Numbered from the stretch's first letter, positions 10,504 through 21,048 are shown. The stretch is 64,000 nt of DNA from Ampullaceana balthica (GCA_944989445.1 CALYLW010001205.1:62001-126000), one strand, 5' to 3'. Notes: generated by a model not told the origin, from the sequence alone. Numbers and translations: made by a program.

Positions 10504-12777
10504 GTAATATATGTATATATATATATATATATTAATACTAGATACGAAGATGGACGAATAGATTGATGTTTGATGTGTAGGTAGATATATTGTACAAATA
10601 ATGGTTTCATTTGTGGAAATAAAGATACATTATCAGATATATAATTTTTCACAATACCATTATATATAGCTTGTCCAAAACCCTGATCTGGCATAATGAC
10701 GTTGGCTAGCATTTCGGGGTAGTTGGAAGCAAGGCTTGCTACAGAGGCAATGTACCAACAGTCGCCTGGAAAAAAATATTATTGCAATACATTTTGTTTT
10801 CTACTAAATTTTAAATACTTCTTATCTTGAAAACAAATCTTAAAGAATGGAAAGTACCAGAAAAGCTTAAATTTAACTTAAGTAACATGTACAATGCAGT
10901 TTATACCAGGGTAAGGCATTGCTTTATTAAAAATTAAACTGATTTTTTTTTGTAAACTGTATCTATTAATTTACCCAACTGTCCTTGGTCCAAATCTTGT
11001 CGGCTAATGTCATCAACAATAAATTTAGGATCTAATTGTAATTCCTGACGTAAATAAAAATATTATAATACAGTATATTTTTTATGAAATTCCCGCGCAT
11101 TATATCAATTAATTCTAGAACGACAAATTATAATCCTAACTTTAAAAAAAAATAATAATAAACAATATTATCCTGTTTTTTTTTGTCTTCGATGTCAACA
11201 TATGTATCATATATCCACTTGTTTGAGGGCCGGGCTCCCCTATTTCAATTCACTTATATAAGATTTAAAAAACAAAAAACAAACTTACAACAGCTTTAAA
11301 CAACAATACTGAATAATCCATGACTTAAACTAAAATCAAGGGTAGTAGCCATTGCTTTTATGATATGGTGCTTAACAGTTTCTAAATGTACATTATTTTG
11401 AAAACATCCCTATATTTTTATTCTGGGATGTAGTGGAATTTTTAAATATTTTTTTTAACTACAACTCCAAAATTTCTTATCTTATTTTCGTCGTTTACAG
11501 ACTCTCCTTTTATACAGAAGATTATTGCGTCCTACACTTATCTATGTTTTGTGACTAGTCTAGCATTTTTATTGCAGTTTGAAATGTTGATAAAGTATTC
11601 GTTTTCCTGGTGTCATCGGGGAACAAAATCAACATCTGAATTCCGGACGGGAAGAGCGATAATTTTTCTGTTTGTTCTTGCATACGGAATAAGAAAAGTA
11701 TTTGTATCCTTATATCATTCTCAGGGGTGTATTAGGTTATCTTTGTGTTGTATTTCCAAGGTAGAAATAATTGCCTTAAGTGTTATTACGACTTTGCTAA
11801 TTGTATCATCATTTGTTTTCCAAAGTTGAATAATTTTACTTAGGGTTCTAGTTTTGAATATTCTCTAGTAATGTATCAAGCAGCTCTTTTTTGAATTTGT
11901 TCTAGTTTATAAATATTTCATTTGGTGGCTGGGTCCCATACAAAAGATGCACATTCTAAAACAGGTCTCACCAAAGTAAGGTAGCATTTCAGTTTTATAT
12001 TCTTATTACAACTGTAAAAGTACATCTTTATAAAGCCTAAGGTTATGCAACTCAATCATACTAAGGAGGTTAAACCAAATGAAATATGCAATCCCATCGT
12101 AGAAAAGGATTTGACGAAAAATGAGAAATTATTATGCAGTGGAATTATACTGGGATATGCAATGCTACAAAATAAGGAAATAAATCGATATAAGATATTG
12201 AAACTAGAATAGGAAAATAGAATTAAGAAAAGGGAAACATTTATACATTTTCAAAGAGGAACAAAAAATCGTATTTTAAACTAGGCTGAAAACTTAATAT
12301 TCAGTTGTTGTTTTTTTTTAATTTTGAGACACGCACTATGATATAATTAAATGTTTTCTGAAATGTTCCTAGAATGTTAAATAATTATTTCTTGCTTTAT
12401 TAAAATGTATAAGTTCACGTTTAAATTTCGCAAATGTGTATCGTTATTTTTTTTAATTATTCTATTTTTAATATTATTTTTTTTTCGGTTTTGTTTTAAG
12501 GAATTGTACAATTAAATTTGTTAATAACTTAAAATTGTTCATGAATTTTAACCATTTCTTTTTTTTTATCTGAAAAAACATGGATGTGGGCAGTTGTTTA
12601 TGAATTATATAAAAAACATGGTTATGCAAAAATTTTAATTTAAAAAAAAATAATAAACCTTACCGATGCACGCTTCCACACAATGGTATTGTCTTGTGTT
12701 CTATTTAAATTTAAGGATGTTGAATTTGATGGAAAATCAGGATCCTTAAACAAAACAACCTGGTTTCTTTCCGACAT
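4298..12777 (-). CDS. Calpain-family cysteine protease gene, 7 coding exons, 3' end outside window
   Basis: Intracellular Ca2+-regulated cysteine protease (papain-like fold) by family knowledge. Exons, read on the minus strand: 12777-12664, 11044-10975, 10765-10658, 9725-9572, 7441-7267, 6471-6388 and 4392-4298. They sum to 800 nt with consistent phases (0,0,1,1,2,0,0, ending in phase 2). The predicted 266 residues start with an acidic LFKDPDFP stretch, then QGQLGDCW with catalytic Cys64, the NEFWPALLEKAFAK block, the LTGG block, TGHAYSIT with catalytic His224 and VRNPWG with catalytic Asn252. Cys-His and His-Asn spacings (160 and 28) fit calpains. The segment covers an N-terminal anchor and protease core PC1/PC2. 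The C2-like and EF-hand regions would lie beyond base 1, so the subfamily (classical or atypical) cannot be told. All frames are intact and nearly all splice sites canonical, so I read it as functional. Introns of up to 2.9 kb are packed with repeats. Confidence 0.93.
4460..4481. repeat. (TA)n microsatellite
   Basis: Short TA run next to the left end of the hAT-like element. Confidence 0.95.
4494..5287. mobile_element. hAT-like non-autonomous element
   Basis: The right end reads, on the minus strand, TAGGGCTGCGGAAATTAACG, a typical hAT-like terminus. The left end is a decayed inverted match (TAGAGCTTTTAACAATTAAT). Internal TTAATCGTTAA motifs repeat near both ends. The flanks (GAATATAT and ATATATAT) could be an 8-bp duplication but are low complexity. 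No transposase frame. Another right end of this family is at 37473-37511. Confidence 0.65.
5300..5324. repeat. (TATGG)n tail of LINE fragment
   Basis: Five-fold TATGG repeat. On the minus strand it is the (CCATA)n tail of the adjacent LINE 3' end. Confidence 0.85.
5310..5665 (-). pseudogene. LINE 3' end (RT C-terminal remnant)
   Basis: On the minus strand it encodes the post-RT block GHVRRMSSDRIPRALIYGEL and a decayed KRKRGR...RFKDVCKKDM motif. This matches the C-terminal part of the LINE at 48340-50600. Several stops and shifts; dead and 5'-truncated. It ends in (CCATA)n. A 67-bp piece of the same 3' end is at 38917-38983. Confidence 0.8.
6388..6471 (-). CDS. Calpain coding exon 6 (catalytic His)
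   Basis: 84 nt (28 codons), phase 0 to 0, after acceptor TTGTATTAG. It encodes GLITGHAYSITKF with catalytic His224. The 5' end is clear. The 3' end is placed at GAT|GTTGGT because phase must be 0 for exon 7; this donor is weak, so the boundary may be off by a few codons. Confidence 0.88.
6587..6687. repeat. (TA)n microsatellite
   Basis: Long TA run between calpain exons 5 and 6 and the antisense SINE. Confidence 0.97.
6745..6960 (-). repeat. SINE, antisense and decayed
   Basis: On the minus strand: a B-box-like GGGTTCAAATCC, then GTCCCTGAGTCCACC, CCAAATGGGTACCTAAC, a CATGGCCTGTGAA block, TCACTTGCC and a TGGACGC...TCTTCTGTATAGAA tail. It is collinear with the better-preserved SINE at 8558-8836. 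The A-box half is missing or decayed. Confidence 0.8.
7267..7441 (-). CDS. Calpain coding exon 5
   Basis: 175 nt between acceptor CCACTTCAG and donor GTAAGA. It encodes LHGGYESLDGG, then AMVDLTGGISDSLEL (the calpain DFTGG block) and SASIN. It enters with one base finishing the Lys codon and ends in phase 0. The corresponding region links PC1 to PC2. Confidence 0.94.
7747..8112 (+). other. Unassigned reading frame in calpain intron 4
   Basis: A 121-codon plus-strand frame between calpain exons 5 and 4. Its middle is a (TTGTTA)n microsatellite (7904-7930). Only the last 60 codons have less biased composition. No family recognised. Probably not a gene; recorded because it is one of the longer open frames outside known elements. 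Confidence 0.15.
7904..7930. repeat. (TTGTTA)n microsatellite
   Basis: Four to five copies of a 6-base unit. Confidence 0.9.
8558..8836 (+). repeat. tRNA-derived SINE
   Basis: The A box (TGGTCGAGTGG, 8571-8581) and B box (GGTTCGAATC, about 8614-8623) form a pol III promoter head. A body follows with GTCCCTGAGTCACCCC, CCGAATGGGTACCTAACT and ATCACTTGCC. It ends TCTTCTGCATAGAAGGAGCG, GTCTGTA and ATAAGACAAGAC. This last 45 bp matches the 3' end of the LINE at 59487-60290, so the SINE probably uses that LINE's reverse transcriptase. Copies: 6745-6960 (-) and the split copy at 59320/60325 (-). Confidence 0.88.
9572..9725 (-). CDS. Calpain coding exon 4
   Basis: 154 nt. It encodes FEFWWYGKKEKVFIDDFLP, then TKNGELLY and NEFWPALLEKAFA, the most diagnostic calpain PC1 blocks. 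It starts with two bases completing the Gly codon of exon 3 and ends AA|GTAAGG in phase 2. Joining to exon 5 gives AKLHGGYE, as in other calpains. Confidence 0.96.
10441..10532. repeat. (TA)n microsatellite
   Basis: Two TA runs with a short interruption, just downstream (transcript sense) of calpain exon 3. Confidence 0.97.
10658..10765 (-). CDS. Calpain coding exon 3 (catalytic Cys)
   Basis: 108 nt after a strong acceptor (TTTTTTTCCAG). It completes the split Gly codon, then reads DCWYIASVASLA with the nucleophile Cys64, followed by MPDQGF. The donor is G|GTATTG and the exon ends in phase 1. W65 and the alanine-rich helix after the Cys match the family. Confidence 0.95.
10975..11044 (-). 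CDS. Calpain coding exon 2
   Basis: 70 nt, entering in phase 0 after a TTTACGTCAG acceptor and leaving in phase 1 at GTAAAT. It encodes 23 residues ending QDLDQGQL, the block just before the catalytic GDCW of calpains. The glycine codon is split across the intron. Confidence 0.92.
11474..12060 (-). pseudogene. CR1/Jockey-like LINE 3' fragment, antisense
   Basis: Reverse complement of the LINE 3' region at about 59700-60283. It carries the GACCCAGCCACCAAATGAAA and CTTACTTTGGTGAGACCTG homologues, then a 3' UTR with TCTGTATAAAAGGAGAG and a short AAGATAAG tail. The frame has shifts and stops. A 92-codon frame on the opposite strand (11551-11829) is only its shadow. Confidence 0.85.
12664..12777 (-). 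CDS. Calpain coding exon 1 (start codon)
   Basis: The ATG is at 12777-12775 with A at -3. It encodes 38 residues including LFKDPDFP and a closing VWKRAS, which match the calpain N-terminal anchor and VWKRP block. It ends in phase 0 at a GTAAGG donor (12663). An acceptor CAG lies 4-7 bases upstream of the ATG, so a separate 5' UTR exon is expected. Confidence 0.88.
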
Positions 12778-13216
12778 TTTTCTGCTGTCAAAATGTATGA
12801 TAAAAATTCTTTTTTTAATTGAGGATTGTGTAACAATTGCTCAATTTTTTGGGTTCTCTAATTTTTTTTCTCTGCTTCATTAATTTTTCTTGAAATAGAG
12901 CTTAAAATAAAAAAAATCTTAAGGATATTAAATGAAATTAAAATTGTTATTCTGTAAATAGACTAGGTATGTCTTTTCATCGCATTGTTTTTTGTTTTTT
13001 TTTAAATTTAAATTGTCATGTAAAATTTTTTTTTACAAATATATAAATGAAAATGAATAATATATTTATTATGTATGGTATTTCTTTGCAAAATTACATT
13101 AAAAGTAAAAATAAATTAATTTAATTCTTTTAAAATGCACTTTCAATCAATCTTTTATGGCATGAATTCATCTCGCATTTAATGTAAACAAAACAAGAGC
13201 AATGCATGACCGACAG

Positions 13217-13218
<2 letters not shown>

Positions 13219-13269
<51 letters not shown>

Positions 13270-13270
13270 A
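13219..13270. repeat. (GA)n microsatellite
   Basis: Pure GA run followed by a G-rich run. Confidence 0.97.
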
Positions 13271-13513
13271 GACAAAGAAAAAGAGACAGAGAAAGCAAGA
13301 CGAAATAAGAAAGTTAAAGAGATATACTTAAGAGCGAAATAAAAGAAATTCGGAGAAAAAAAAGTACAACTAAGAGTAATAACAAGATCCCAAAAAAAGG
13401 AGAGAATATGAGATATAAGAAAGAGTAGAAAAAAACAGTGATGAAAGAGATAAACAATAAGACAATACAAAAATGAGATAACGTGTATGTCAAACTGCTA
13501 AAAATAGAAACAA

Positions 13514-13800
13514 ATCCTCCTATATAATAAAAGGCTAAGTTCTGTCCGGTCATCGATAGCGATTGGTCTTTCAAACACACATGACTCCTAACGCCAATCA
13601 TATCAAGTTTACGCGGACGTTCAAAACGAGTTATTTTTGGTGCAGTATTTCTTCCAAGAGTATATTTTGAGTTATGCGCGTTGGGATTTATAGATAAAAG
13701 CTTTGTTTTTACAAGTTATTTATTTTAACTATAATGAATAGTAATTTTGACGTGATGAACATGTATGCCGGTCGAGACGGCTTTTGAAGGGGAGTTACAA
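13514..13800. repeat. Dispersed repeat (copy 1)
   Basis: Contains ATAATAAAAGGCTAAGTTCT, GTCCGGTCATCGATAGCG, AACGAGTTATTTTTGGTG and TGCCGGTCGAGACGG. It is collinear with 58432-58760. AATAAAAGGC just after TATA resembles the starts of some non-autonomous Helitron-like repeats, but no terminal hairpin was identified. Class left open. Confidence 0.75.
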
Positions 13801-13935
13801 CATGCCACCGAACAGTGGCGGAACGTCCTTGGACGGGCTTGGTTGCTCGTAATATATATTTACCACAAATGAATTAGCCGATAAAGAGAGGAAGGACATA
13901 CATAACTCATTTAAAGGAAGATAAGTACGATTTTG

Positions 13936-13995
13936 TATGTTTGTGTGTGTATGTGCATGCGTGCGTGTCTGAGTGTGTGCGTGTGTGCTTATGCA
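13936..13995. repeat. GT-rich simple repeat
   Basis: Degenerate TGTG/TGCG tract. The surrounding 13.8-15.2 kb holds purine-rich low-complexity sequence and no gene I can support. Confidence 0.8.
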
Positions 13996-15271
13996 TGTAA
14001 AAGCTAAGAAAGAGACAGAACCATAAATCTACAAGGAGGGAAATAAAATATAAAAAAAAGAAATTATTTATTTAAGAAAAACAAATAACAAGACAGACAA
14101 GTGGATAAAAATTATTCTGAAGGAACATAAGAAAGATATAGATACTAGAGTAATAACAAGAGATACTTTAGAGAATCGCATAATGACCTACATATTATGA
14201 GAGACAAAGAGAGATATGTTAATGAACAAATATCGAATGATTACAGAGCAAGATAAAACGAGAGAGAAAGAGAGAGAAAGACACACACGATAATAGAGGG
14301 AAGATACACAGCTATAGAGGAAGAGTTAGAATACTTTAAAAGACACAAAATACAAGAAGTGAGTAAAACAACAATATGATTCACAGATCTAACATTTGGG
14401 GAACAAAACACTATAAAGAGAAATAATGAAGTAACAAATGAATTAAAAAAAGTAATATTATATTTGTTCCTTGTAATTGAACAGAATATAGTGAATTTTA
14501 CTTTTTGCAACAAAATCCCAAAATGAAAATAATTTCATTAAAAAATAATCCCAAATTTAGCTATATTTTAATTTCATTTTCTGATATGCAACGTGAGTAT
14601 TTGACATAAAAAACATTTTTAAATTCGGATTATATACAAGGATACAGCGAAACATTTATTTTCTAACTTTTTCTGTTAATTAGTATATAAGTTGAAAAAA
14701 ATATATATAATTAGATTGAACTGAAAATGAATCTAGGTGTGTTTTGGAATTCAATAATAGTTAACGATACTAATGCATTACTAAGCGCAAACATTTAATG
14801 CTAGTGTCAATGATTTGTTTAGTTTATTTTTGAAATAAATTTTAATGTGTAAAAAAGCATGATACCGAAACACACATGTTACATTCTTTAATGACATATA
14901 TAATTAACCATGTAAAGAGACACAGTTAAACTTATGAGATTGTGCAATATGTGTTACTTACAATTTTTTAAAATGTTTTTGGGTTAAACGATTGCTAACA
15001 AAGAAGAACAAAATAAATGCGCAAAGGCACAACATCTTATATGTATTTGTTTAATTCAATAACTTTAATAGTTATTTTTAAAGAGAAAGTAAACGAAAAT
15101 ATTTAAAATAAATATACCCTTTACATAATTGTATGAATTTAATATTACGTCGACAATATTAAAACACACACAATTATTTGAAATAGTATACCTTTTGGTT
15201 AATCTTTCAGCCCGTGTGAGTTACTTTTTCTTTTTGTGAAACAGATAATGTTTTAAGAAACACAATTTTAC

Positions 15272-15325
15272 CTGTAAGGTTTGCAAAACTTGTATCTCTT
15301 TTCTTATTCGCCAATGATGCGGGAC
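15272..15325 (-). other. Predicted 5' UTR exon of the calpain gene
   Basis: It runs from an assumed start site about 26-30 bases after the TATA box to the donor TTACAG|GTAAAA (15272/15271). It would splice to the acceptor just before the ATG at 12777, across an intron of about 2.5 kb holding the (GA)n tract and the dispersed repeat at 13514. Confidence 0.4.
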
Positions 15326-15350
15326 TCAAGCTCTCCTACCACGTTCTTCT

Positions 15351-15358
15351 CTTTTATA
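15351..15358 (-). promoter_or_regulatory. TATA box of the calpain gene (predicted)
   Basis: TATAAAAG on the minus strand, in a short stretch less AT-rich than its surroundings. It is followed about 80 bases downstream by a CAG|GTAAAA splice donor. Position and strand suit the calpain transcript. Inferred from sequence only. Confidence 0.45.
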
Positions 15359-15399
15359 TTACCCTAGCATGGCTTAAACGTGATCAAAAGCAATTATAT

Positions 15400-16146
15400 G
15401 AAGGTACCGCTTCGCTGCACTGGGGTCAGGGATTCTCATCCCTTAAAGACTGGTAGCTTTTTAATGGTTTGTGGAAAGTGGGGCAGGGCAAAAAATAAAA
15501 AAACACAAAAAACTCGTCTTAAGACCTAACAATGTTTTTTTTTAAAATTTAAATATCTTTGTTAATTATAAAAAAATAAGTGTATCTTTCAACTCGAAAA
15601 AATTATAAATATTTCAACGCCCTATAAGCTATTTTAAGTTTCCTCGTATTCGAATAGGTATGACATACATGGGAAAATCGGCTGCCGAGTATGTTGCAAG
15701 ACCGATCGAAAGGTTGAGCGCCTGTTTCCCCGAATTTCAGACGTGGACATGGATTTTGAAGGATGTGGAATTATATGTAGGTTGAGGCGTGATTACTAAG
15801 GCTTGAAAGTAAAATTACGAGCCAGGTCATATCAGTTTGAATTAACTAAGCCCTTACAAATTATGTCTCGTATTTCGGGTCTTTCAATTTGTTTAGAACT
15901 GTTAGAAATCCAAATCATTTTTCAAATAATTCTTAAGTTAAAATTAGACCATTTACCTTGACCTATCTCAAAACAACACTTTCCGCACATGCAGAAAGTC
16001 CATTACAAGTCTTTTTGATTAGCACCTTTAAGTTAACTGATGATCACACTAACATTCTGTATGGATCGAAAAATGTCTTAGCTGTGTAGGATACATTAGA
16101 TAAAATTGTGTACTTGTTCTTGCAAATACATTGTATTTTATGTTTA
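15400..16146. other. Flank upstream of calpain promoter, no gene seen
   Basis: AT-rich sequence between the predicted calpain promoter and the mariner element, without open frames or repeats I recognise. Confidence 0.5.
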
Positions 16147-17075
16147 CGAGGGGTCACAGGTTTCCGCGCGCACTTGCAATGATCGGATCTCATGTATTTT
16201 CAAGTATTTCTATCACGTTCCCCATCTAAAAGAGCCTAGGGAAACAACTTCTCAATCTCAACGTATTCGCCCCAAATTCTGACACATTTCTCAGCTCGTT
16301 TTTTCCTGGTGCCTGAAAGTCTTCGCTTTTCAAAGTTGTAAAGCCCTTCCAAAGACAGGAGAAGCAAGCTTATTCCTATTGGCCTCTCAAAGGATCATCC
16401 AGCTTAGGGAAAAGCCAAAAATCGCAGGGTGCCTGGTCGGGGTAGTGGGGTTGGGGGGTCAAGAGGTTGAAACTTGTTTCCTCCAAGCGCTCGACGGTCG
16501 ACTTCGCTTTGTGAGTTTGGGCTTTGTCATGGTAAAACCACTGCTTTTGGAAGGGCACACGTTGATTCAACCGGCGCAATCCATGGAAGACTTCTGCAGG
16601 CCCTTGTCAAAATACCAAGAACCATTAACAAGCTCATTTGGCTCCAAGTGAACAGCAGCAGCCACACCTATTTGGCTGAACCAGATGGCAAACATGGTCT
16701 TCTTCACAGACCTGGAGCGTCTGGTCTTAAATGAGCCAGGTTCTCCTTTTTTCCAGACCATGGACTGTTTCTTCATTTCTGGATCCAGTTTGAAGAACAA
16801 GGCTTCATCCCCTGAAGTCCGGAGCTTGAAGGAGGGAGCCTTCTCATTCTTGAAGCGCCTCAGGGCAACACACAACTGAGAACTATAGGCTTTCTGCTCG
16901 TCGTTTAGGGAAATCTGGATAAGACGAGCTGAGAAGTGTGTGTCAGAATAGGCGGAAAATACGTTGAGAAGCTGTTTCCCTAGGCTCTAATAGACCATTA
17001 ACATGATAAAAATAATTGGATAAGTCCCCTGAGTTCTGATTATTGCAACTGGGCGCGGAAAACTTTGACCCCTCC
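16147..17075 (-). mobile_element. mariner derivative with ~165-bp inverted ends
   Basis: Flanked by TA on both sides (16145-46, 17076-77). Outer TIRs GAGGGGTC...TTGCAAT match over 33 bp with 4 mismatches (16148-16180, 17042-17074). Similarity continues inward to about 16312 and 16910, including GAGCCTAGGGAAACA and ATTCTGACACA. The left arm contains the stop codon and last residues of the transposase gene, so the right arm is an inverted copy of the element's own 3' end and replaces the lost 5' half. At 929 bp it is shorter than usual mariners (about 1.3 kb). Non-autonomous and dead. Confidence 0.88.
16236..16921 (-). pseudogene. mariner transposase, catalytic part only, degraded
   Basis: On the minus strand, frames at 16875-16567 and 16579-16376 carry TSGDEALFFKLDPEMKKQSM (the TGDE block with the first catalytic Asp), then HDKAQTHKA and PHYPDQAPCDFWLFPKL (the mariner HDNAPxH...YSPDLAPxDxxLF region with the last Asp). 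A further frame ends RIWGEYVEIEKLFP at a stop (16238-16236), like mariner C termini. Frameshifts separate these blocks and the N-terminal HTH region is absent. The plus-strand frames here are shadows. Confidence 0.85.
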
Positions 17076-17085
17076 TATATATATA

Positions 17086-17167
<82 letters not shown>
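17076..17167. repeat. (TA)n microsatellite
   Basis: TA run that abuts the mariner target duplication on one side and the modular repeat on the other. Confidence 0.97.
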
Positions 17168-17168
<1 letters not shown>

Positions 17169-18630
17169 TAGCAGACCCGTCGTGCGTTACAACGATCTCA
17201 GTAAAAAGGAATAAATATAAATAAAAAAGAAATTACATAAAGTGTCATCTTTCCACTCAGTTTAACATAAGACGTTCGAAAATCTGTCCATTTCAATCAA
17301 TTTGTTAACAAATATATCAATATACATAATTCCCGTTTTGCTGTTATGCTGTTATGCTGTTAGGTGGCGCTGCGAATGGATGTAATGTTTTATAGTGCTG
17401 CACCACAAATAACACTTTTCGAACGTTCCACATACACTTTTTCAATATGATAATAAATGAATTAAATAAAAATAAATACAATAAATGAAAGTTCTCTATT
17501 ACGTTATGTTTTAATCTGATGTGTATTTATTTTAAAAACTTCCGTTATTTTTGACGGGTGATACACTAGTTTATCCATATTTCTCAATATCATGTAAAAT
17601 GGAAAGGGAATACAATATTAAAAGTTTAGTAAAAACACATTTAGGGCCCCTAGCTCTTGGAAAATGCACATTAGGAGTTCAGTGCCCTATAGTAATTTCA
17701 TATTAGCTCTTAAGTTTTTAAAAACCGAGTTTGGTCAAAATCCAGTTATTTTTTCATTATCTAACACTTAAACTAATTTATATATATATAAAATATAAGG
17801 AAAAATACATTGACAGGCCCCCAGGCCCATTCAATTCAAGATGTACATTTTGAAAACCTATTTATTTAAGTTCAGTTAAATCATGGATATATATATATCT
17901 TAAGATCCTTAAAAACTAAGTGAGAATTAATATCTTAGAGTATACACAAAAAGAAGACATTTGGGGCCCCCGCCCATTTCGATGTAAGATGTAAATTTCA
18001 ACATTCTGTTCATTTTAATTCAGTCTCATCATGGATATATCTCTCAAGATCGTTAAAAATAGAATGGGGAAATAATATTATAAAAAAACATTTTCGAAAA
18101 AAAAGACATTTGGGGTTCGCGAGCCCTGAAAAATTGGACATTAGAATTGCAGTGCCCTTCTTATTTAAATATGGGCTACTAAGTTTTTATATACAAACGT
18201 TTCGTGTAGATCCATTTATTTTCCTCAGTAGCTATCGCATAAACTAATTTGTATATAGCTCATATAATCAAAAAACGACATTTAGGGCCCCTGAGGCCCA
18301 TTTAGTGCAATATGTCAAGTTCAAAACACCTGTTTAATTCAGTCTATTTCGGGAGATTGTAATATTTATCTATATTAATGAAGATCGTTTAATACTTGAA
18401 TGGGGAATAAAATCTTTAAAGTTTATGAAAAAAAGACATTTCTGGCCCCGAGCCCCGAATAAATGCACTTTAGGAAATTAGTGTCTTATAGTATTTCAGT
18501 ATTGGCTACCAAGTTGTTATATACAAAGTTTGGTTAAGATCCATCAATTTACCAAATAGTTAACGCTTAAACTAATTTTTATATAGCTCATATTAGAAGG
18601 TCATACATACATACATACATACATAATTTG

Positions 18631-18640
<10 letters not shown>
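17166..18640 (+). repeat. GGGCCC-module dispersed repeat, copy 1
   Basis: Starts ACTAGCAGACCCGTCGTGCG and ends in a (CATA)n tract (18599-18625). In between are modules of roughly 140-180 bp, each holding a short A-run, a GACATTT-like box and a GC-palindromic GGGCCC box (near 17645, 17815, 17960, 18110, 18285 and 18445). No coding. Copies at 21049-22235 and 22236-23205. Confidence 0.85.
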
Positions 18641-18671
<31 letters not shown>

Positions 18672-18695
18672 ATGGTATGGCATATATATATATAC
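18639..18695. repeat. (TA)n microsatellite
   Basis: TA runs flanking a TATGGTATGG motif. The stretch from here to 19885 is AT-rich with no gene I can support. Confidence 0.9.
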
Positions 18696-19885
18696 ACAAA
18701 AATAATTAAAAACAATATCAATTATTTAATGATGAATATTTAATAATAATATATGAAATAGCATAGAACAATTATATGAAAAGGTACTCTCTTTTTCTTC
18801 TTATATATTTATGTAAATATTGATTTTCTCTTTTTAAAAGAAGAAATAATAATATAATTTATGAATTATGAAAGCTTTCTTAGGTTATAAAGTTTTTAGG
18901 AATAGTAATGCTACAATCTGAAAAAAGCCCCAAATCCTTGCCATAAAAATAAATTTAAAAAATTCAATAAAATATTTTTAAATAGGTACATTAAGTTAAT
19001 TTTTTGCACAACACAGTTTACAAAAATTGTTTTAAAAAAAATTAATTACTAACAAAATCAATACTTTTTCACGCACTTTGACCTCTTGGTTCGAGTCTCA
19101 TATTTTTGTTTAAGAGTCTTTCAATGTATGCTGTCTATTAACTTCCAATTTCTAAGGGGTTGAACTCCAGAGCGAACAAAAGAAAAGTCTATCAAAGGCG
19201 TGACGGTTTGAAATGGTATCGGAGATTGAAATAAAAGTCGTCAAAGGTGGATTTCTTTTCACAAATATATAAATGAATGAAAAAAGCGTGTGGTTACTTG
19301 TCATAAAACATGACGCGAATAATTTCCCAGGAAATCTACATTTCTTAAAAGTATGCCGCTTCAAGGTCTCATTAGAGTGCTTACATATAACATTCCTTTG
19401 TGAAATAGGGCATGAAAAAAAAATAATAACTTTAAAAAACATAAATGAATAATAAAACGACAAAGATGAGAATTTATATTACAAAACTTATTTTTATAGT
19501 GAGAGACAGCTAATAACATTTTTTTTCGCGCATTAAAGTAACATCAGTTTCACGAGTAATTACAAACATCGACATTAAAAAAAAATTAAAAAATTTTAAC
19601 ATTCTGTTGCATTATAATTTATTGCATAAAAATACAATAAATGTAATCTGAATGTCGATTTTAACAAAAGCTAATCTTTATGATCCCTACAGTGTTAGCT
19701 TACCTGGAGCTAAGATTTAATTTTTCAAAAATAATTAAATTTTTTTAAAATTATTCATTTTTCCATAGTAAAATCCCACACAAAATAAATTTACAATCGA
19801 ATTAAAAAATCAATCGTTGGATTTTTTAATTTTTTTTAAGCAATCTTTTTCACAAAAGCATTTAATTATTATGAGTCTTCTATGC

Positions 19886-20340
19886 CAGTGGTACTCAAAT
19901 TTGTGGTACGCGCATGTAGCTAAACTTAAACATTCAGCATAAGCGTACCCATATGCTAACTATAGTTTCTGTATTGTTTATTTTTAAAATATATTTCCAT
20001 TAATGTGTTCATTATATTTCAAGAGTTGGTTAATAGAGACTAAGGCTGAGGTCAGAATTCAAATGTATTCAAACAATGTTAACCTAAAATCATTTTTAAA
20101 CGTAATGAGACGATCGTAAGTGAACAATAAGCGATCAAGACTTAAGATTGTTGTTTTAAAAATTGTTTTGATGAAATGTAGCATAAAACAAGCAGAATTC
20201 ATGCCAAATGTTTTAGGGATGTAGGTCATGTAGGTACTCATTTTGATATCACACCAATACATGGAAAATAGTACACATGTCCTTGTTGCATTGGACAAAT
20301 TCATGCCAGTCAGCACTACTAAAACATTTAAGAAGCACTG
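19886..20340. mobile_element. hAT-type MITE
   Basis: Left terminus CAGTGGTACTCAAATTTG, right terminus (minus strand) CAGTGCTTCTTAAATGTT. Flanking 8-mers TTCTATGC and GTATATGC match at 6 of 8, fitting an aged 8-bp hAT target duplication. 455 bp, no transposase. Confidence 0.75.
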
Positions 20341-21048
20341 GTATATGCTATGAACCTACCAAGGCCATGAAATTAGAGCATGACCCTCCCATAAAAGCAA
20401 ATCGATTTTAGTTTTCCATACAGCCTGCATTAAAGGCTCAATTAAAACCTACAATAAAAAAATATTAAAATTTAAAAAAAATTTCATAATAAAAATATTG
20501 AACGTTATTATTTTATTTTTAAGCGGCACAATAAACTATTCGCCACTAAACACCTAGGTTTCAATTATTCAAGGCATGAGTCTTAACATTAATGCCCATA
20601 ATACACAAATATAATGTTCCGGTCTTGAGAGGCCTTATTAACCCACGGGGAACGATTAAGTACCATTCAAAGGCTTTTTTTGCAAGGATTCGTAATCGGG
20701 CATTGAATGGACGTTTTTCGAAGGAAGAAATATCTCAAATCACATGACACAATCCACGGAACAGGTATTTTCTTGTCACAAAATTTGCGGTATTTTGTTG
20801 TCCAGGAAATGTTAATTCCTTTTTAAAAAAAAATCAATTTTCAAGAAATTTCAGATTTTTCTATGCATAATAATTCCTACGTGACGTGTAGAGTGAAAGG
20901 CACGTTGCCGTAATTTAGGTGCTTAACATTATTTTGATAAAAAGTACACAAGATAATTTTTATATTAAAACAATTATTAAATCTGTAATACTGGACAAAT
21001 TCATATGTAAACGTTTAGGCGGCAGCCGTCATCAAATCTCTGTGATAT

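Noticed and set aside
11551..11829. 92-codon plus-strand frame
   Set aside because: Antisense shadow of a LINE 3' end; the same shadow appears on the minus strand at 59844-60155 over the sense LINE.
16379..16879. Plus-strand frames over the mariner element
   Set aside because: Antisense shadows of the minus-strand transposase remnant.
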